Shown: in pieces, positions 61,900 through 64,000 of the stretch
How positions within the stretch are numbered: position 1 is the stretch's first letter
Layout: every line of letters begins with the position of its first letter
Source: Planctomycetota bacterium
Lineage (GTDB): Bacteria > Planctomycetota > GCA-002687715 > DRQF01
Direction of reading: 5' to 3'
DNA: 64,000 bases
NCBI GenBank assembly: GCA_020639295.1
Contig: JACKGY010000010.1
Span: 62,001-126,000 of the forward strand
Program-made: the position numbers and the translations under genes
Notes under the pieces: generated by a model
Told to the model about the DNA's origin: nothing
The model's input: only the letters and a program-made list of their open reading frames with translations
Database searches by the model: none

Positions 61900-62232
61900 G
61901 TGTTGGTGGTCACCACGGCTGCCGTCCAGGGCTGAATCCCGAAGCCCGACATTCGTCAGGTGGGCGCCGGGAATCGCGCGGCGAGGATCCCCTTCTCGGG
62001 GCTTGCTCCCGTTCACGATCCTTGGCTCCCGTTTCGAGTTCTCAATAGGGATCGGATTCCGTCCCTGATAAACGGGCAGTGCAGTAGACCTCTTGAGCGG
62101 TCTGCAGATCGGATTCTGCCAGGGCGAAGGGGCCGACGCCAAGAGCTTTCGAGCGGGGAACGGAATGCTCGAAGATGCCCTCTCGAGGATGCTTGACATC
62201 GTCGGCGCCGATGGTCCCGACCCGGTCCTCGA

Positions 62233-62538
62233 TCAGCTCTCGTTGTGGTCCTGGAGGTAGCTCAGGATCGCCGCCTTCTCCGACTCGTCGAGCCGCGCTT
62301 CGATCGCCATGGCGTCCATCACGCGTCGCCAGCCTTCGTCGCTCAGCCGCGACGGCGCATGCAGACCGTGACACTCGACGCACTTCCTCTTCCACAAGCG
62401 TAAGGCCCAGGCGTCGCCGCGAGGATCCCCCTCGTCGCCTCCGGCGCGCGTGGAGGTGGTCGCGCAACCGGGGGCGAGAAGGAGGATGCCGACGAGGAGC
62501 GAACTCAGGATCAGCTGGGAGACCTCGAATCGCGACAT
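62233..62538 (-). CDS. Small c-type cytochrome lipoprotein
   Basis: A 101-residue protein with a lipobox (LLLAPGC, acylated Cys near 25) and a single haem-binding CVECH (about residue 53). The axial Met could be the one at about 74 or 77 (RVMDAMAIE). It should be a membrane-anchored monohaem electron carrier in the envelope. GAGGATC precedes ATG 62538. It follows the porin-like gene by 19 bases on the same strand, so the pair is probably one operon. Confidence 0.82.
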   Translation of the reverse strand: MSRFEVSQLILSSLLVGILLLAPGCATTSTRAGGDEGDPRGDAWALRLWKRKCVECHGLHAPSRLSDEGWRRVMDAMAIEARLDESEKAAILSYLQDHNES

Positions 62539-62557
62539 GTTCTCGATCCTCGTCGGC

Positions 62558-63949
62558 TCAGAAGTAGGTGGCCAGGGAACAGACGAAACGGTCGTTGTCC
62601 GCGTCGTCGATGCCGCCGGACTCGACCCAGAACTGGTACTCGAACTTGAGCACCGTCTTCTCGACCGGGCGGAAGTTCAGGCCGATCGTGTAGCGCCAGG
62701 GGTCGTCTCGGTAGGCGTCGCCCCGCAGCGCCCGATCGATGCCTTCGGTGACGTCGTCGGTGTCCATCGTGCCGACCCGGAAGACCAGGGTGAACGTCGA
62801 CTCCTCGGTGAAGAAGCGAGTCGTGCCACGCCAGCTCTCGGGGAAGAAGTGGAAGTTGAGCTGGAGGTAGAACCCCTCGGCGCCGCCGGGAACGCCGAGG
62901 GCCTTCTCACGCGTCCCGCGGTCGAGATCGAAGCGCGCGTATTCGCCGATCAGCTCGAAGTCCCCCTTCTTCAGCGACCAGTCGAAGCCGAAGAGGCGGT
63001 AGTCCCGCTGGTCGCGATCGTCGTAGCGCCCGAAGCCGAACGAGAGGCCCAGGTAGCTGGAGTCGAGGAAGTCCAGGTCGGGGCGGACACCGATCCGTCC
63101 GAGGATCATCTTGCTGTCGTTGTTGTCTTCACGGAAGGAGTTGCGGCTGTCCCGGAAGCCGCCGCCCGGCGTGGTCGAGAAGTCCTCGTCGAGACCGTTG
63201 CTCAGGATCAGGTCGTAGTCGATCACGACGCCGCCGAGGTCGAAGGCGCCGTAGACGCCTACGCCCGCGTCGGTCCAGGTGCTGGGGACGATGCGGCGCG
63301 CGACCAGGGGCCGGTCGGTGAGGTCGCGGAGCGGGGAATCGTGCAGGGTGTTGAAGCGGTTGAAGGGGACCAGCAGGGCACCGGCCTTGATGTTGAAGGC
63401 CCGGTCGAGATGGAAGTGAATCTCGGCGTACTCGACCGCGATCTCGGCGTCGCTGAGGTAGTCGGCCGTGCCGCCGCCTTCGATCTCGATCTCCGCCTTG
63501 AAGGAGATCGCCTCGTCCAGGATGTCGGCGGCGAGCTGGAGGACCAGTCGGTGCTGGTCGAAGCTGCTCTCGCGACGAGCGTGGTCGTCGCGGAACTCGA
63601 AGTCGAAGTAGCCGCCGAGGCTGAGCCGATCCCTCGCGGCTGGCCAGTCCTGCACCTCGTCGAGGGCCGCGAGTGCCCGCTCGAACTCGCCGCCCGGCGT
63701 CTCGGCCGCCAGGCGGGCGTCCAGGTTGGCGATCCGTGCCGTCGACTCGGCCTCCTGCCGGGCCAGGAGACCACGAAGCTCGCGGACCTCGGCTCCGAGG
63801 CTCTCCTCGCGCTGCCGAGCGGCTGCCATCGCCGCCTCCATCTTCGCGAGCCGCTCATGGAGGTCGCCTGGGTCCTGGACGGGTTCCTGGGCCCGGACGG
63901 ATCCGATCAGGAGGAGTGCCGCGGCCAGGATGATGAATCGGTCTTTCAT
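62558..63949 (-). CDS. Outer-membrane beta-barrel porin candidate
   Basis: A 463-residue exported protein: signal peptide (about 1-20, ending VRAQ), an N-terminal coiled coil (about 28-75) and a long region of alternating beta strands with aromatic girdles (LSLGGYFDFEF, YLGLSFGFGRYDDRDQRDYRL, YTIGLNFRPVEKTVLKFEYQ), ending in the barrel-type C-terminal Phe (ATYF). The architecture resembles phosphate-selective OprO/P-like or general porins with a periplasmic trimer coil. AAGGG precedes ATG 63949. No further gene is seen between 63950 and the window end. Confidence 0.78.
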   Translation of the reverse strand: MKDRFIILAAALLLIGSVRAQEPVQDPGDLHERLAKMEAAMAAARQREESLGAEVRELRGLLARQEAESTARIANLDARLAAETPGGEFERALAALDEVQDWPAARDRLSLGGYFDFEFRDDHARRESSFDQHRLVLQLAADILDEAISFKAEIEIEGGGTADYLSDAEIAVEYAEIHFHLDRAFNIKAGALLVPFNRFNTLHDSPLRDLTDRPLVARRIVPSTWTDAGVGVYGAFDLGGVVIDYDLILSNGLDEDFSTTPGGGFRDSRNSFREDNNDSKMILGRIGVRPDLDFLDSSYLGLSFGFGRYDDRDQRDYRLFGFDWSLKKGDFELIGEYARFDLDRGTREKALGVPGGAEGFYLQLNFHFFPESWRGTTRFFTEESTFTLVFRVGTMDTDDVTEGIDRALRGDAYRDDPWRYTIGLNFRPVEKTVLKFEYQFWVESGGIDDADNDRFVCSLATYF

Positions 63950-64000
63950 GAGGTCCCTTTCTTCTGCAGCCGGTTTCCGGAGCGCCCGACGATGGCAAGG

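Noticed and set aside
61849..62199. 116-codon open frame on the minus strand downstream of the cytochrome gene
   Set aside because: It reads through the perfect hairpin at 61870-61899 and shows no family or compositional sign of a protein.
61900..62200. tmRNA or tRNA gene beside rnpB
   Set aside because: No T-arm consensus, no tag-like frame and no acceptor stem could be found on either strand.

Overview
The window is GC-rich bacterial DNA, densely coded on both strands, with diderm-type proteins: lipoproteins with lipoboxes, an OmpA-family protein, a beta-barrel porin candidate and DsbD. Several traits point towards Planctomycetota or a neighbouring lineage, but only as an inference: an ECF sigma factor translationally coupled to a kinase-like protein, secreted toroid and discoidin proteins, carboxypeptidase-regulatory-like repeat proteins, DUF4388 and PilZ proteins, and many unrecognised membrane proteins. 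No marker gene in the window settles the phylum.

Layout. 1-385: non-coding, with a long inverted repeat and a terminator. 386-3793: a small unknown gene diverging from dsbD and a membrane protein. The dsbD reading frame carries an in-frame TGA exactly at the first cysteine of the thioredoxin-like CxxC, which reads best as a selenoprotein. 3967-5747: ECF sigma factor plus pseudokinase. 5775-12767: Mrp/ApbC, an FHA-GAF-PP2C phosphatase, an isoaspartyl methyltransferase-like protein, a D-cysteine desulfhydrase-like enzyme, MoaD/MoaE and a zinc-ribbon membrane protein. 12934-17529: secreted and TPR-like unknowns, a candidate structured RNA with terminator, and a glycosyltransferase. 17665-21254 (minus): a YhaN/YhaO-like (SbcCD-related) pair in which the ATPase has membrane segments and the nuclease has lost expected metal ligands. 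21535-28052 (minus): exported unknowns, a degenerate PilT-like ATPase fused to DUF4388, and a true PilT.

28343-34073 holds two PilZ proteins and a translation/replication block (rpmE, prfA, a membrane protein, prmC, ssb). 34472-43834 has exported unknowns, a Ski2-like helicase, YebC, PPDK and a lipoprotein. 44206-52542 is a type IV pilus motor cluster, pilB-pilT-pilB-like-pilC, followed by a histidine kinase and two small membrane-associated proteins. 52667-61355 is OmpA lipoprotein, formylglycine-generating-enzyme-like protein, rsmA, dnaG, rpoD, a zinc-ribbon coiled-coil protein and a CapK/PaaK-like adenylate-forming enzyme. 61412-61791 (minus) is the RNase P RNA, and 62233-63949 (minus) is a small haem-c lipoprotein with an outer-membrane porin candidate.

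Functional themes are envelope redox chemistry (Sec-DsbD, cytochrome lipoprotein), type IV pilus-driven behaviour with c-di-GMP (PilZ) and phosphatase/kinase signalling, and core information processing. I saw no tRNA, rRNA, CRISPR array, insertion sequence or phage gene. Promoters and terminators listed were found by eye and are approximate.
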